From positions 1-64,000 of the forward strand of contig VFZE01000025.1 in assembly GCA_016871315.1 (NCBI GenBank): DNA of 64,000 bases. The letters run 5' to 3'. Source of the DNA: Acidimicrobiia bacterium. GTDB lineage: Bacteria > Acidobacteriota > Terriglobia > Bryobacterales > Bryobacteraceae. This document shows, in pieces, positions 18,181 through 26,183 of the stretch (position 1 is the first letter of the stretch; the number at the start of each line of letters is the position of its first letter). The notes below the pieces were generated by a model. That model did no database searches. It was not told where the DNA came from and saw only the letters and a program-made list of their open reading frames with translations. Made by a program: the position numbers and the translations under genes.

Positions 18181-19134
18181 CCCTTTCAGCCGCAGAAAGA
18201 ACCATCCCAGCCCGATTACCAACAGCGCGGCCGAGGCGATCCTTGCGGGTTGTATGAAGGCCAGCGCTGCACCGATGCGTGAAAACACTAGCGCAAAGAG
18301 AGAAATCAGAGCCACCTCAGCCACCGCCACGCCCGACAGCACCCAACCCGGGTTGTACTCCGCGCCGGCTAAAAACAGCGCGAAATAGAGCCCGTGAATC
18401 AGACCCAGCACCGCCACAACCAGCCATCGCTGCCCCGCCTTCGGTAACAATAGAACCTCCACCGCCAGATAGGCGATCGTCAGCGCCGCCGCCGCCTCCA
18501 CGAACGCCGGCGCCGGCTGCCACAACATCCCGGGTACGATCAAGCTGGTGGCGAACTCGCCCATCAGAAACATTCCCGTCAGCAGCATCAACTCGCGCCG
18601 ACTCCGCGCCGCAATCACCAGCGCCGCCAGAAACAGCAGTTGCGCCGGACCTCCCGCTGCGCGCAGGGCGCCGGCCGTGGTGTGCCGCATGGCGATCTCC
18701 CCCGTGGTCGGCGGCCGGAAGCGGATCTCCGCCTTGGGAAAGGATAGATCGAGCACCGCTTGATCCGTCTTATCGCCGCGCACGGCGCGCAGCAGGTGCA
18801 CATGATTCGGCACCGTCACCGTATGGAAAGAGGAGCGCGCCTCCAACACCTCCACCGGGGCAGGGAACTCGAACTCCGCTTCGCACAGCAGCGCGCCTTC
18901 GGCCTCCACTTTGCGGCAGCCTCCCTTGCGCCTCACCGCGGGAGCGCCGTCGGAGGAAAAAGCGATCGATTCCAGCAGCGTCCGCTCTGGATTGCGCACA
19001 TGCGCCACCTCATAAAACGGCATCCGCATTTCGTACGTTGCCCGCGCCCCGTCTATGCGGATCTCGCCCGTCGAAATGCTCACCATGTGAGCCGAAACCG
19101 GGATGGCGGCGCACAGTACCGCGGACCACTTCAT
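18178..19134 (-). CDS. HupE/UreJ-like membrane protein with periplasmic N-terminal domain
   Basis: A 318-residue protein. The start at 19134 (MKWSAVLCAAIPVSAHM) gives a signal peptide and overlaps the stop of the AI-2E gene (ATGA); a longer in-frame reading to 19521 is only antisense-quality sequence and is rejected. Residues 17-155 form a soluble beta-rich domain (MVSISTGEIRIDGARATYEM). The rest has about six or seven membrane segments of the HupE/UreJ_2 type, including LIHGLYFALFLAG. Relatives are proposed nickel/cobalt carriers, but this subgroup with an exported domain is uncharacterised. Confidence 0.75.
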   Translation of the reverse strand: MKWSAVLCAAIPVSAHMVSISTGEIRIDGARATYEMRMPFYEVAHVRNPERTLLESIAFSSDGAPAVRRKGGCRKVEAEGALLCEAEFEFPAPVEVLEARSSFHTVTVPNHVHLLRAVRGDKTDQAVLDLSFPKAEIRFRPPTTGEIAMRHTTAGALRAAGGPAQLLFLAALVIAARSRRELMLLTGMFLMGEFATSLIVPGMLWQPAPAFVEAAAALTIAYLAVEVLLLPKAGQRWLVVAVLGLIHGLYFALFLAGAEYNPGWVLSGVAVAEVALISLFALVFSRIGAALAFIQPARIASAALLVIGLGWFFLRLKG

Positions 19135-20162
19135 ACCGCGTGCCGGGCCCGCCGGTAACAAACATAGACCACACGCATCGTGGCGATGATAGGGATTGAC
19201 AGGAACATGCCCGCGATTCCCCCCATTTGCTCCCCCGCCAGAATCGCCACGATCACGATCACCGGATGCAGTGCAACGCCCGCGCTCATGATATGCGGCA
19301 GAATCGCGTAGTCGAGAATCAGCCGGTAGATGATCAGGAACGCGACGACCCACAGCAGATGCGGAAAGCCGGCGAACCCCGCGATCAGCAGAATGGTCAG
19401 CGACGCGGCCAGCGGCCCCGCCGCCGGAACAAACTCCAGCACACCCGCCAGCGAAGCCAAGGCCGCCGAGTTCGGCACGCCGACCGAAGCGAGAAACAGC
19501 CAGTAAACAAGAAACGTGCACAAGCTCAGCAGCACCATCGCCCGCACATACTGGATCAGCATGATGTGCACGTCATCCACGATGTTCTCCGCCAGCCGGC
19601 GCGTCTCGGCATTGTCGATCTGTTGCAGCGCCAACTCGCGAATCGTGGCGGAATCCTTAAGCAGGAAAAACGAGAAGATCGGCACCAGAACCACCAGCAA
19701 CGTGTTGCCTGCCACGGTCGCCAGTTGCCGCCCCGTCCTTTGCAGCAGTGGAACAACCTGCCCTGCTTCCGGCGCCAGCGCCTCTTTCATCCACTGCCGC
19801 AGAGGCTCTTCGTAAGGCGCCAGCACTTCCGGCAGAAACGGCTCGCCGCTTTCCAGATACCGCGGCATATCGCGCGTAAGATTCATCGCATCGTCCAGCA
19901 CCAATTCGCCCATCGCGGCGCCGATGCCCACTACCGCGCTTAGCAAAACGATGTAGACGATCACCAGGGATACATTGCGCGGCACGCGCCGTACCGGAAA
20001 ACGTTCCAGCAAACTGACCACCGGAGCCAGCAGATACGCCAGCAGGATGGCGCATACCAGGACCAGCAACGTGCGCCGGATCACATATAGCCCAAAGAGC
20101 AACGCCGCGGTGAAACAGACAGTCCAGGCGATCCGGAACGTTTTCGAGTCCAGGCCGAGCAT
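19131..20162 (-). CDS. AI-2E family (PerM-like) membrane transporter
   Basis: A 343-residue protein with about seven membrane segments: VCFTAALLFGLYVI, LLVLVCAILLAYLLAP, VSLVIVYIVLLSAVVG, TLLVVLVPIFSFFLLKD, ALASLAGVLEFVPAAGPLAA and IIYRLILDYAILPHIM. These are signatures of PF01594. I start it at 20162 (MLGLDSKTFRIAW) because a TAGCAT -10-like box sits 8 bases before; a longer reading to 20282 would run through the end of padR and the ADOP stub. Family members export varied small molecules; the name AI-2E does not establish autoinducer transport. Confidence 0.8.
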   Translation of the reverse strand: MLGLDSKTFRIAWTVCFTAALLFGLYVIRRTLLVLVCAILLAYLLAPVVSLLERFPVRRVPRNVSLVIVYIVLLSAVVGIGAAMGELVLDDAMNLTRDMPRYLESGEPFLPEVLAPYEEPLRQWMKEALAPEAGQVVPLLQRTGRQLATVAGNTLLVVLVPIFSFFLLKDSATIRELALQQIDNAETRRLAENIVDDVHIMLIQYVRAMVLLSLCTFLVYWLFLASVGVPNSAALASLAGVLEFVPAAGPLAASLTILLIAGFAGFPHLLWVVAFLIIYRLILDYAILPHIMSAGVALHPVIVIVAILAGEQMGGIAGMFLSIPIIATMRVVYVCYRRARHAV

Positions 20163-20170
20163 TCCCAGAT

Positions 20171-20176
20171 ATGCTA
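20171..20176 (-). promoter_or_regulatory. TAGCAT -10-like element, leaderless-type spacing
   Basis: TAGCAT, 8 bases before the ATG at 20162. Supports the short start of the AI-2E family gene. Confidence 0.3.
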
Positions 20177-20191
20177 GCGCGTCCCGCGCGG

Positions 20192-20260
20192 CTATGGCTC
20201 CAGGTCGCGCTCCATGCGCCGGCGGTTTAGCAGATACCAGATCCTGAGCAGCCACCTCAT
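20192..20260 (-). pseudogene. 5' stub of an ADOP-type ABC transporter permease
   Basis: An ATG overlapping the padR stop (ATGA) opens a 22-codon frame, MRWLLRIWYLLNRRRMERDL plus EP, then TAG. That is the characteristic N-terminal opening of acidobacterial duplicated orphan permeases (about 800 residues: RxLWYLLNRRRxERELxEE). PadR followed with overlap by an ADOP permease is a standard acidobacterial module. Here everything after codon 22 has been lost and the AI-2E gene follows. Too short for usual gene finders. Confidence 0.6.
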
Positions 20261-20586
20261 GCCGACTCCAGCAGCTGATCAATGGCGCGGGACGTTCGCC
20301 GGTATTCGCTAAGCTCCTGCTCCAGTTGCCGCTGCCCGGCCGCGGTCAGCCGGTACTCGCGCACGCGCCGGCCGCTTTCCGAGACGGTCCATGACGCCTT
20401 CACCCAGCCGTTCATCAGCAACTTTTGGAGCGCCGGGTAGAGCGAGCCTTCCTCGACGCGCAACTCTTCGCTCGACAGATAGTGGATCCGCTGAGCGATG
20501 GCGTAGCCGTGCAGGGGTCCGTTGCGGAGGATGCGCAGGATGAGCATGATGAGGGTCCCGGGTGGGAGACCAGTTTCTCTAGGCAT
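20257..20586 (-). CDS. PadR-family transcriptional regulator
   Basis: A 109-residue winged-helix repressor: GPLHGYAIAQRIHYLSSEEL, then RVEEGSLYPALQKLLMNGWV and REYRLTAAGQRQLEQEL, ending with a short dimerisation helix. PadR proteins of this subgroup usually repress themselves and a downstream membrane protein. A perfect inverted repeat covers the ATG and the likely -10 region, which points to autorepression. Its normal partner permease has been reduced to a stub directly downstream. Confidence 0.95.
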   Translation of the reverse strand: MPRETGLPPGTLIMLILRILRNGPLHGYAIAQRIHYLSSEELRVEEGSLYPALQKLLMNGWVKASWTVSESGRRVREYRLTAAGQRQLEQELSEYRRTSRAIDQLLESA

Positions 20587-20601
20587 AGATTATCTATGCC
20601 T
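20581..20601. promoter_or_regulatory. Perfect palindromic operator over the padR start
   Basis: Arms AGGCATAGAT and ATCTATGCCT flank a single central base (21 bases in total). The padR ATG (20584-20586) lies inside one arm, and a TATAGG -10-like hexamer for padR overlaps the other end, so bound protein would block both transcription and initiation. The most likely ligand is PadR itself. Confidence 0.7.
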
Positions 20602-20645
20602 ATAGTGCGCGGATTTGCCGGCCGTGTCAAGGAGAATGTAGGGGT

Positions 20646-21185
20646 TTAGATCTGATCCAGCAGTTCGCCGATCGGGATCGATACGCCGGGTACCTGTTCC
20701 GGCGCGAAGAGGTCCGTCTCGCCGAGGATCACCTGGCCTTTATCGGACAGGTGGACAGCCTGGCGCAGGTCGATGGAAAAGATCCAGACTTCCTTGGTGC
20801 CACAGCGGCGATAGCGGTTCGCTTTGGCCAGCAGTTTCTCGAACGTATCGGTCGTCGAGGCGATCTCGATCGCAAGGTCGGGCACAAAGCGCTGAACCCG
20901 CTTGTTGCCGTCCAGGAGACGCCGCTTTTCCCTGCTATATGTGCTGACGTCCGGGCCGTGAGCATTGCCGCCGAAGTCGTATTCCTGTTCGCTGATGACG
21001 TAGCCAAGTCCGGCTTTTTTCACCACAGGCAGCAGGAGATGGACCAATAGGTCTCGGAGGTGATTGTGATTCGGTGTATTTCCAGACACGTCGACCAACT
21101 CTCCATCTACCAGCTCATGATTCCGGGCCAGGGCCTCGGGGAGCTTTTCGAATTCCTCGATCGTGATTCCCGTCAGAGAGGCCAT
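20646..21185 (-). CDS. Uma2-family (DUF820) putative endonuclease
   Basis: A 179-residue protein of the PD-(D/E)XK-like DUF820 family: ITIEEFEKLPE, NHELVDGELVDVSG (early Glu), GPDVSTYSREK (the PD motif), FVPDLAIEIASTTD (D-x-E core) and RYRRCGTKEVWIFSID. Members are widespread and multicopy in cyanobacteria and Acidobacteria with unknown role. It has its own TAAAAT box 9 bases before the ATG and no tie to the formate dehydrogenase operon that ends just upstream. Confidence 0.85.
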   Translation of the reverse strand: MASLTGITIEEFEKLPEALARNHELVDGELVDVSGNTPNHNHLRDLLVHLLLPVVKKAGLGYVISEQEYDFGGNAHGPDVSTYSREKRRLLDGNKRVQRFVPDLAIEIASTTDTFEKLLAKANRYRRCGTKEVWIFSIDLRQAVHLSDKGQVILGETDLFAPEQVPGVSIPIGELLDQI

Positions 21186-21194
21186 ACTGCTCTC

Positions 21195-21200
21195 ATTTTA
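21195..21200 (-). promoter_or_regulatory. TAAAAT -10-like element, leaderless-type spacing
   Basis: TAAAAT, 9 bases before the Uma2 ATG at 21185, squeezed between it and the fdhE stop. Confidence 0.4.
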
Positions 21201-21201
21201 C

Positions 21202-21756
21202 TCACACCCCAGCTAGGTTCGGCGGGGTCTTCTCCAAACCATGTTCCACTGCCCAAAGATCCATCGGCAGCGCCACAAGTTCATCCACCTCCGCCACCGC
21301 CCGCGGCTCCCTCCCCATATCGATCACCTGTAGATACCGCCGGCACGATTCACACACTCGCGTCTGGATGTGCGGAATCGTCTCATTCTTATACCACGCG
21401 ATTTCGCCTGCCTCGCAGTGCGGACAAGCCTCCCGAGGGAATGAGTACTCCTCCTTGCACGTGTCGCAGAAAAGAAGGAATGCGGCGCCGTCGCCTTCCG
21501 GGCGTAGCACTCCCAACAGCGGCGTGTGCGACGTGCACACCCGCGCGTGCAGCCGCTCCATAAACGAGACCGCCGGCTCGCGCTTTTCTCTTGCCGCCTC
21601 CGCCAGCGCCGCCGGAGCATGCTCGATCAGCAACTGCCGCAACGCCTCCGGCTTCGACAACACCGCGCGCGCATACAACTCCAGCACCTCGCGGGCATGT
21701 GGATAGCGCTCCGCCAAGTGGCGGGCTCTTAGCGCTCGCTGCTCTCCCGATACCAT
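21202..21756 (-). CDS. fdhE: Formate dehydrogenase accessory protein FdhE (short form)
   Basis: A 184-residue protein with three CxxC pairs typical of FdhE: C97-C100, C111-C114 (CDTCKEEYSFPREACPHC) and C135-C138 (VCESCRRYLQVID), and the end ELVALPMDLWAVEHG. E. coli FdhE is about 309 residues; this copy is shorter mainly at the N-terminus. FdhE binds an iron centre and is needed for activity of respiratory formate dehydrogenases. The gene overlaps the gamma-subunit gene by 28 bases and is last in the operon. Confidence 0.85.
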   Translation of the reverse strand: MVSGEQRALRARHLAERYPHAREVLELYARAVLSKPEALRQLLIEHAPAALAEAAREKREPAVSFMERLHARVCTSHTPLLGVLRPEGDGAAFLLFCDTCKEEYSFPREACPHCEAGEIAWYKNETIPHIQTRVCESCRRYLQVIDMGREPRAVAEVDELVALPMDLWAVEHGLEKTPPNLAGV

Positions 21757-22346
21757 TTCCGGTGATGAGACGCCGCCCAGGAAGGTGTCACCCAGCCCTG
21801 CACCATGCTGCGCAGCGCGCCGGGCACCGCCGCCGTCCCCATATAGATATGGATGATGATCCCGCCGATCGAGCCGATCGCCGCCAGCGGGTGAATCAGC
21901 ACCGCCGCCAGCCGCAGCGTCCTAGGCATCACCTCCGGCCACCAAAGAACAAGCCCTGTCGCGAAAAGCAAAACCGTCGCCAGCGCCTGGCTCCAGAACA
22001 GCATCTTCTGCCCTGCGTTGAAGCGGCCCGACTCCGGCACGCCCTCTTCCTCGTGCACAGCGTACTTGTGCGCCTTGCGCAGCCACTCCCGGTCATCCGT
22101 GTCCAGCTTCATCTGCCCGGCCCACTTCCGGAACATCACCGCCAGCACAACCGCGAAGATCGTCCCGCCCCACGGATGCAATCCGCGAACCGTCACTCCC
22201 CCGCCGAACACCCACGCCAGCCAGTACAGCTTGTGCGACCACAGCGCCAGTCCCGTCAGCGCCGCGTAGAGATAACTCAGCGCCGCCAGCCAGTGCACCG
22301 TCCGCTCGTAAAGATCGAACCGCGCCATCCGCCGTTCACTCTGCAT
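21729..22346 (-). CDS. fdnI: Formate dehydrogenase gamma subunit, cytochrome b556
   Basis: A 205-residue four-helix membrane cytochrome. The ATG at 22346 is chosen because an AAGGAG site sits 7 bases before it. Candidate b-haem His residues lie in YERTVHWLAALSY, VRGLHPWGG, LIHPLAAIG and GIIIHIYMG, as expected for two haems that pass electrons from the Fe-S subunit to quinone. The start overlaps the end of the fdnH-like gene by 11 bases. Confidence 0.9.
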   Translation of the reverse strand: MQSERRMARFDLYERTVHWLAALSYLYAALTGLALWSHKLYWLAWVFGGGVTVRGLHPWGGTIFAVVLAVMFRKWAGQMKLDTDDREWLRKAHKYAVHEEEGVPESGRFNAGQKMLFWSQALATVLLFATGLVLWWPEVMPRTLRLAAVLIHPLAAIGSIGGIIIHIYMGTAAVPGALRSMVQGWVTPSWAASHHRKWYRESSER

Positions 22347-23124
22347 CGGCGTGCTCCTTCTTCGGGCCGTAGCGCACATAGTGGAAAAACGCGCCCAGGA
22401 TTCCCCCGGCCACCACCAGCGAACCCAGCCACTTCACCGGACCCTTCCATAGACGCACCGCCAGCGGAACCGACGGGTCACGCGGCAGTCCGTAATCCTC
22501 CGGCCGCGCCGCGTTGGCCAGCACGTACAGCACGTGGGTCCCGCCGACGCCTGCCGGGTTGTAGACGCCCGCCGCGGCCACGCCATCCGCCTGCAACTCC
22601 GCCGTGCGCGATTGCGCCTTCTCCAGCAGATCCTCCCTCGTGCCGAACGTCAGGCAATTGGTCGGGCACGTCTTAATGCAGGCCGGCTCCAGCCCCACCG
22701 CCGTGCGGTCCGAACACAACGAGCACTTGTAGACCTTCTTCGTCGTCGGACTCAGCCGCGGCACATCAAACGGACAGCCCGTGATGCAGTAGCCACAGCC
22801 GATGCAATTGTCATGGTTGAAATCGACAATGCCGTTCTTCAGATGCACGATCGCGCCCGGCGCCGGACACGCGCGCAGGCAGCCCGGATCCACGCAATGC
22901 ATGCACTGGTACTTCGACATCAGCCAGCTCAGCTTCCCGCCGCGCTCGAATTCGTTGAACTTGATCAGGTTCCAGAAGTTGGGCGCCAGGTCCGGCAGCG
23001 TCTGGTAGGAGCCGTCGAAAGTCCCCAGCGTGAACTCCTGATCGTTCCACGTCTGGCAGGCAACCTCGCATGCCTTGCAGCCGATGCACAGCGTCGTATC
23101 GATCAGTTTGGCCACGGTGTGCAT
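22336..23124 (-). CDS. fdnH: Formate dehydrogenase iron-sulfur (beta) subunit
   Basis: A 262-residue protein with four [4Fe-4S] motif sets: CIGCKACEVACQTWN, CMHCVDPGCLRACPAPGA, CIGCGYCITGCPFDVPR and CSLCSDRTAVGLEPACIKTCP. A single C-terminal membrane helix (about residues 225-248, WLGSLVVAGGILGAFFHYV) anchors it to the membrane, as in FdnH/FdoH. Its ATG overlaps the stop of the alpha gene by one base. It carries electrons from the Sec-containing alpha subunit to the b-haems. Confidence 0.93.
   Translation of the reverse strand: MHTVAKLIDTTLCIGCKACEVACQTWNDQEFTLGTFDGSYQTLPDLAPNFWNLIKFNEFERGGKLSWLMSKYQCMHCVDPGCLRACPAPGAIVHLKNGIVDFNHDNCIGCGYCITGCPFDVPRLSPTTKKVYKCSLCSDRTAVGLEPACIKTCPTNCLTFGTREDLLEKAQSRTAELQADGVAAAGVYNPAGVGGTHVLYVLANAARPEDYGLPRDPSVPLAVRLWKGPVKWLGSLVVAGGILGAFFHYVRYGPKKEHADAE
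22354..22359 (-). promoter_or_regulatory. Ribosome-binding site that decides the fdnI start
   Basis: AAGGAG inside the fdnH coding end, 7 bases before the ATG at 22346. Confidence 0.6.
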
Positions 23125-26100
23125 CAGGAGATCTTCTCCAGGTTCACCAGGAACCCCTTGTACTCCGGCGTGCCCGAGTTGGGATCAAACACCGACGCGG
23201 TCAGATTGTTGATCAGCGGACCGGTCACCTTGCCCAGCCAGCCCCAGTGAATCGGCAGCCCGATCTGATACACCGTCTTTCCGCTCACCTTCAGCCCCGG
23301 GATGCGTTTGGTCACCAGCGCCGGACCTTCCACCTTTCCGCGCGCCGAGCTGACACGAACCATATCGCCGCTCGCGATCTTCTTCTCCACGGCCAGATCG
23401 TGCGGCACTTCCACGAAGAACCGGCTCTGCAACTCGGAGCTGGAAGCAATGTGCTTGGTCCAATAATGGAAATGCTCCGTCAGCCGGTAGGTCAGCCCGA
23501 CGTAGGGGAACTCGGCTGCCGCACCCAGCTTGTCCATCACAAAGGCCGCCGGGTTGAAGCTGACCTTCGGATGCAGCGCATTCTCAACCGGCGATTCCGC
23601 AGGTTCGTAGTGTTCCGGGAACGGACCCTCGGCGAAATCCGGCGTGAACAGCTTCGCCACGCCTTCCGGCAGCATCAGAAACGCCCCGTGCGCTTGCGGC
23701 GCCGCATCGGCCTTGTAGTCTGCCGCGTCGCCTGACCAGCGTGTGCCGTTCCACCGGATCGGCGCCCGCGTCGCGTCCCACGGCTTGCCCTCATGATCGA
23801 GCGAGGCGCGGTTATAAAGGACGCGCCGGTTGGCCGGCCAGCTCCAGCTGTAGTTGGGATACAGGCCCAGCCCCGTCGGATCATCCTGTCCGCGCCGCGC
23901 CATCATGTTGCCGGCCTCGGTATAGGAGCCCGAATAGAGCCAGTTGCCGCATACCGTCGACCCGTCATCCTTCAATTCGCCGAAGCCATTCAACTGCCGC
24001 AGCGTGCCCGTCTCGCGCCCGTTCACCTCGCGCGCCACCTCAACCAGCGATGGCGACAGCGGATTGGCATAGTTCCACGACATGTTCCGTAGGGGCTCGG
24101 CGCCGGCGCCGCCCTCCTTCTCATTCAGCTCGCGAATCTTCAGAAACAGCCTCGCGATAATCTCCTGGTCGCGCAGCGCTTCGCCCGGCGGATCCACCGC
24201 CGCTTCTTTCCACTGCAGCCAGCGCGACGAGTTCACGAACGCCCCGTCCTTCTCCGCAAAGCAAGCCGCCGGAAGCAGGAACACCTCCGTCTGGATCTTC
24301 GAAGCCTCGCCCGAATCCGGATAGTATTCATCCGCCAACTCGCGCGCCCGCCAGAAGGCCGCCGTCTCCGTCTCGAAATTCTCGGCCACGATCAGCCACT
24401 TCAACTTTGACAGTGCCCCGATCATCTTCTCTGTGTTCGGCCCGTTGGCCACCGGATTCATGCCGAAGCTGATCAGCCCCTCCATCCCCCCGCGATGCAT
24501 GCGGTCAAACAGAAAACCCCAGCTATGGTTGTCGTTCTCGCCCGCCTTCGGCAGCCAGTTGTAGCCGTACCCGTTCGCCGCCGTTGCCTTCTCGCCGTAG
24601 TAGGCCTTCAACAGGCTCACCATGAACTTCGATGTGTTCGACCAGTAGTTCAGCGAATCCGGCCGCAGCGGTTTCGGTGTGTTCGCCTTGACGTACTCAT
24701 CGAGCGTCGCCCAGTTGGCGCGCGGCAGTTTCAGATAACCCGGCAGCATGTTCCAGGCGCCCATATCGGTCGAGCCCTGAATGTTGGCGTGGCCACGCTG
24801 CGCATTTACGCCGCCACCGGGCATGCCGATGTTGCCCATCAGCAGCTGCACCACCGCCGCGGCATGTATCAGCTGCACGGAATGCGAATGCTGCGTCCAA
24901 CCCAGCGCGTACAGCACCGTTCCACTCTTGTCGTTGGCCGCCGCGACCGTGACCATCTCCGCCGCCTTCAGGAAATCCTCTTTCGTGCAGCCGCAGATGG
25001 CAGCCACCACCTCCGGCGTGTACCGCGCGTAGTGCTTCCTCATCAGCTGGAACACCGACCGCGGATGTTCGAGCGACGGATCCACCTTCGCGTAACCCTG
25101 TCCGTCCACCTCATACGCCCAGGTCGATTTGTCGTAGCGCTTGGCCTCCGCGTCCCATCCGGAAAAGTGGCCGTCCTCGAACCCGTAGCCTTCCTTCACC
25201 AGAAACGCCGCGTTGGTGTGCTGCCGCACATACTCCGCCTGAAACTTGTCGTTCGAAAGCGCGTAATGGATCAGCCCGCCCAGAAACGCGATATCGGACC
25301 CCGCGCGGATCGGCACAAAGCAGTCCGCCACCGTCGCCGTGCGGTTGAACCGCGGATCCACCACCACCAGCTTCGCCTTCCGCTTCCGCCTCGCCTCCAT
25401 CACAAAGCGGAAACCCACCGGATGATTCTCCGCCGGATTGCCTCCCATCACCAGCACGACATCGGCGTTGGCGACATCGGTCCAGCCGTTCGTCATCGCC
25501 CCTCGTCCGAACGTGGCGGCCAGACTGGCCACCGTCGGGCCGTGTCAAAGACGGGCCTGATTTTCGTAGGGAACAATCCCCAGCCCGAACCGCAGCTTGC
25601 CGAGCAGATAATTCACCTCGTTGGTGTCGGTGCAGCCGCCGATCATGCCCACCGTCGCCAGACTGTTCACCGTCCGCCCTTGCGAATCGGCCGCCACGAA
25701 GCCCCGGTCGCGCGAATCCTTGATCAGCCGCGCCATCCGCGTCAGCGCATCATCCCACTCGATCGGAGTCCACTGCGAGGAGCCCGGAGCGCGATGCAGC
25801 GGCCTTGTCAGCCGACGGTCGCTGAGCACGAACTCCTTGAGCGACGCTCCCTTCGGACACAGCGTCCCGCGATTAATCGGACTTGCCGGATCGCCTTCAA
25901 TATGCACAATCGCCGGTTTGACGTTATGCGCCTTATCGCCCAGCGTGTGGATCACCACCGAGCAGCCCACCGCGCAGTAGGGGCACACCGATTGCGTCTG
26001 CGTCGTGCGCGAAATCTTCAGCTCGCGCACCATCGCCGCCGCCGGCCGCAGATCAAATCCCAGCGCCGTGGCCGCCAGCGCAGCCGAGGAGCCCAGAAAG

Positions 26101-26126
26101 CCCCGCCGGTTCATTTGCCCGTCCAT
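23124..26126 (-). CDS. fdnG: Selenocysteine-containing formate dehydrogenase-N alpha subunit
   Basis: One 1000-residue gene read through an in-frame TGA at 25545-25547 (Sec194). Before the TGA: Tat signal NRRGFLGSSAA, [4Fe-4S] motif CPYCAVGCSVV...GTLCPKG, and ENQARL. After it: HGPTVASLAATFGRGAMTN, exactly the context of Sec196 in E. coli FdnG (NQARV-U-HGPTVASL). Sec is the molybdenum/tungsten ligand. The full length is close to FdnG (1015), and both halves are in the same frame with no other stop. A SECIS-like hairpin follows the TGA. An annotation pipeline would likely split this gene in two or call it a pseudogene. Operon: fdnG-fdnH-fdnI-fdhE. The start could also be the MNRRGFL at 26114. 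Confidence 0.92.
25515..25547 (-). promoter_or_regulatory. UGA selenocysteine codon and bacterial SECIS hairpin
   Basis: In the mRNA the UGA (25547-25545) is followed after 11 bases by GGUGGCC, loop AGUCU, GGCCGCC: a 7-pair stem (one U-G) with a GUCU-type loop. E. coli fdhF and fdnG carry the same loop sequence at nearly the same distance, where SelB binds. The hairpin lies within coding sequence, as bacterial SECIS elements do. Confidence 0.85.
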
Positions 26127-26132
26127 TGGGGA

Positions 26133-26138
26133 AGTGTA
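26133..26138 (-). promoter_or_regulatory. TACACT -10-like element of the formate dehydrogenase operon
   Basis: TACACT, 6 bases before the ATG at 26126. With this spacing the operon transcript would be leaderless. Confidence 0.4.
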
Positions 26139-26183
26139 CCTCGCCGAAGCCGCTAAAAGCTGACCGGCCGCAAAGCGCGGTTC

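Noticed and set aside
19135-19521. N-terminal extension of the HupE-like protein
   Set aside because: The extension is a shadow of the AI-2E gene; the ATG at 19134 gives a signal peptide and an ATGA overlap.
25533-25547. Stop codon that splits the formate dehydrogenase alpha gene
   Set aside because: Not a pseudogene or sequencing error: same frame on both sides, exact Sec context of FdnG and a SECIS-like hairpin.
24495-26156. 553-codon frame on the plus strand
   Set aside because: Antisense to fdnG; composition typical of shadow frames in GC-rich DNA.
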